Shown here one piece after another: positions 63,326 to 64,000 of a stretch of 64,000 nt of DNA. Source of the DNA: Fuerstiella sp. (GTDB taxonomy: Bacteria > Planctomycetota > Planctomycetia > Planctomycetales > Planctomycetaceae); assembly GCA_029247265.1 (NCBI GenBank), contig JAQWLN010000124.1, positions 1-64,000 of the forward strand, written 5' to 3'. The notes below the pieces were generated by a model. The model ran no database searches, was not told where the DNA came from, and worked only from the letters and a program-made list of their open reading frames with translations. Position 1 is the first letter of the stretch. Each line of letters begins with the position of its first letter. A program made the translations under genes and the position numbers.

Positions 63326-64000
63326 ATGTCCAATCGCCTGAGTCGACGTGACTTTTTGAGCAGCAGTGTCATTGCCGGTGGAGCACTTGCTACGGCGTGG
63401 CATGTGAATCCAACTGCTTCCGCAGCTTCAAATTCTTCCCTGGAAAACTCAACATTGCCGCCATTGGAACAGGAAATCGAGCGGCTGCGGATATCGCAGG
63501 GTGTGCCAGTCAGAACATCGTCGCCCTGGTCGACATCGATTCGAATTTCCTGGGAGCAGCTTCCGAAAAATACAAAGGGGCGCGCAGGTACACCGATTTC
63601 CGAGTCATGCTGGGGAACGAAGGCGACAGGATCGATGCCGTCATCGTCGGAACGCCCGATCACACACATGCTCCTGCAGCGGCCATGCGCATGGGCAAGC
63701 ACACCTATTGCGAAAAACCGCTCACGCACACGGTCTTTGAAGCACGCAAACTGGCCGAACTGGCTGCCGAGAATAACCTCGTCACACAAATGGGCACACA
63801 AATCCACGCCGGTGATAACTATCGTCGCGTTGTGGAGGCCATTCAGAGCGGAACGATCGGGCCGGTGCGTGAAGTTCACGTATGGGTCGGAGTGGACTAC
63901 TCCGGCGGCAAGCTGGTCAAAAAATCGCCTCCACGGGGCGTCGACTGGGATTTGTGGCTGGGGCCTGCTGAAAAACGCAAGTACGTCGAAAGCACCATCC
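63326..64000 (+). pseudogene. Gfo/Idh/MocA oxidoreductase, frameshifted and cut by the window end
   Basis: ATG 63326 with AGGAG nine bases upstream gives a Tat signal (LSRRDFLSSSVIAGGALATA, about 5-24) up to SNSS. The homologous sequence then continues one frame over (PGKLNIAAIGTGNRAAADI, then VIVGTPDHTHAP, YCEKPLTHT with the catalytic EKP, and VEAIQSGTIGPVREVHVW) to the window edge. Adding one C in the CCC run at 63438-63440 restores a single frame reading NSSPGKLNIAAIG. Both frames are open here, so slippage or a sequence error is as likely as a true mutation. A family relative with a Tat signal lies at 30891. Confidence 0.85.

Noticed and set aside
1-64000. tRNA, rRNA, CRISPR array, phage or transposase genes
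   Set aside because: Looked for and not found: no cloverleaf-like segments in the gaps, no regularly spaced direct repeats, no transposase motifs.

Overview
The window is chromosomal DNA of a planctomycete (Planctomycetota, most likely Planctomycetales). The call rests on gene content: PSCyt/DUF1549-DUF1553 and DUF1501 pairs, a DUF4159-MoxR-DUF58-BatA-like cluster, a Ser/Thr kinase with the planctomycete-type N-terminal segment, a planctomycete-type ECF sigma factor, a sulfatase, PQQ-like beta-propellers and Tat-exported Gfo/Idh/MocA oxidoreductases. Genes lie on both strands, mostly singly or in short operons. There are no rRNAs, tRNAs, CRISPR arrays, insertion sequences or phage genes that I can see.

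Layout. 1-9 kb: 3' end of an FAD oxidoreductase, RNase R, a 28-residue basic ribosomal-type protein, a coiled-coil/cytochrome c/WD40 fusion, and a PQQ-like propeller gene broken by an in-frame TGA. 8.4-10.1 kb (minus): a translationally coupled MBL hydrolase and SAM methyltransferase. 10.6-25.3 kb (plus): a long co-directional block DUF4159, MoxR, DUF58, BatA-like, a 1352-residue Q-rich coiled-coil membrane protein, a VWA/GATase-like membrane protein, then an ABC ATPase and permease. 25.7-32.4 kb: sulfatase (minus), then an AhpD-like protein with an in-frame TGA, ApbE, DoxX and a Gfo/Idh/MocA protein. 32.7-36.1 kb (minus): orphan sensor histidine kinase and secreted VWA protein. 36.7-39.7 kb: LptD/OstA-like outer-membrane protein. 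39.8-43.1 kb (minus): PQQ propeller and a LolCD/MacB-like ABC pair. 43.2-43.9 kb: ECF sigma factor. 44.0-50.3 kb (minus): GH63-like glucosidase and a large Ser/Thr kinase. 50.8-53.5 kb: ketoacyl synthase, TIGR01777 epimerase and a small membrane protein. 53.5-55.9 kb (minus): MFS transporter and a 3-hydroxyisobutyrate-dehydrogenase-like protein. 56.1-64 kb: YiiX-like hydrolase, a DUF1549/DUF1553 cytochrome protein with DUF1501 and DUF3472 partners, and a frameshifted Gfo/Idh/MocA gene running off the window.

The most interesting signal is at 27477-28073. It is an AhpD/carboxymuconolactone-decarboxylase-like gene in which the second Cys of the CxxC redox motif is a TGA codon (C-Y-Y-TGA-x3-H). 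The frame stays open for 116 family-typical codons afterwards. Twenty-four bases after the TGA begins the GGUCU loop of a 7-bp hairpin, which fits a bacterial SECIS. I read this as a selenoprotein. By contrast, the in-frame TGA in the PQQ gene (7876) and the one-base deletion in the last gene (63438-63440) lack such support and look like mutations or sequence errors.

Three small families of palindromic dispersed repeats are present. Two copies of a 64-nt repeat overlap the 3' ends of minus-strand genes and encode their C-terminal tails.
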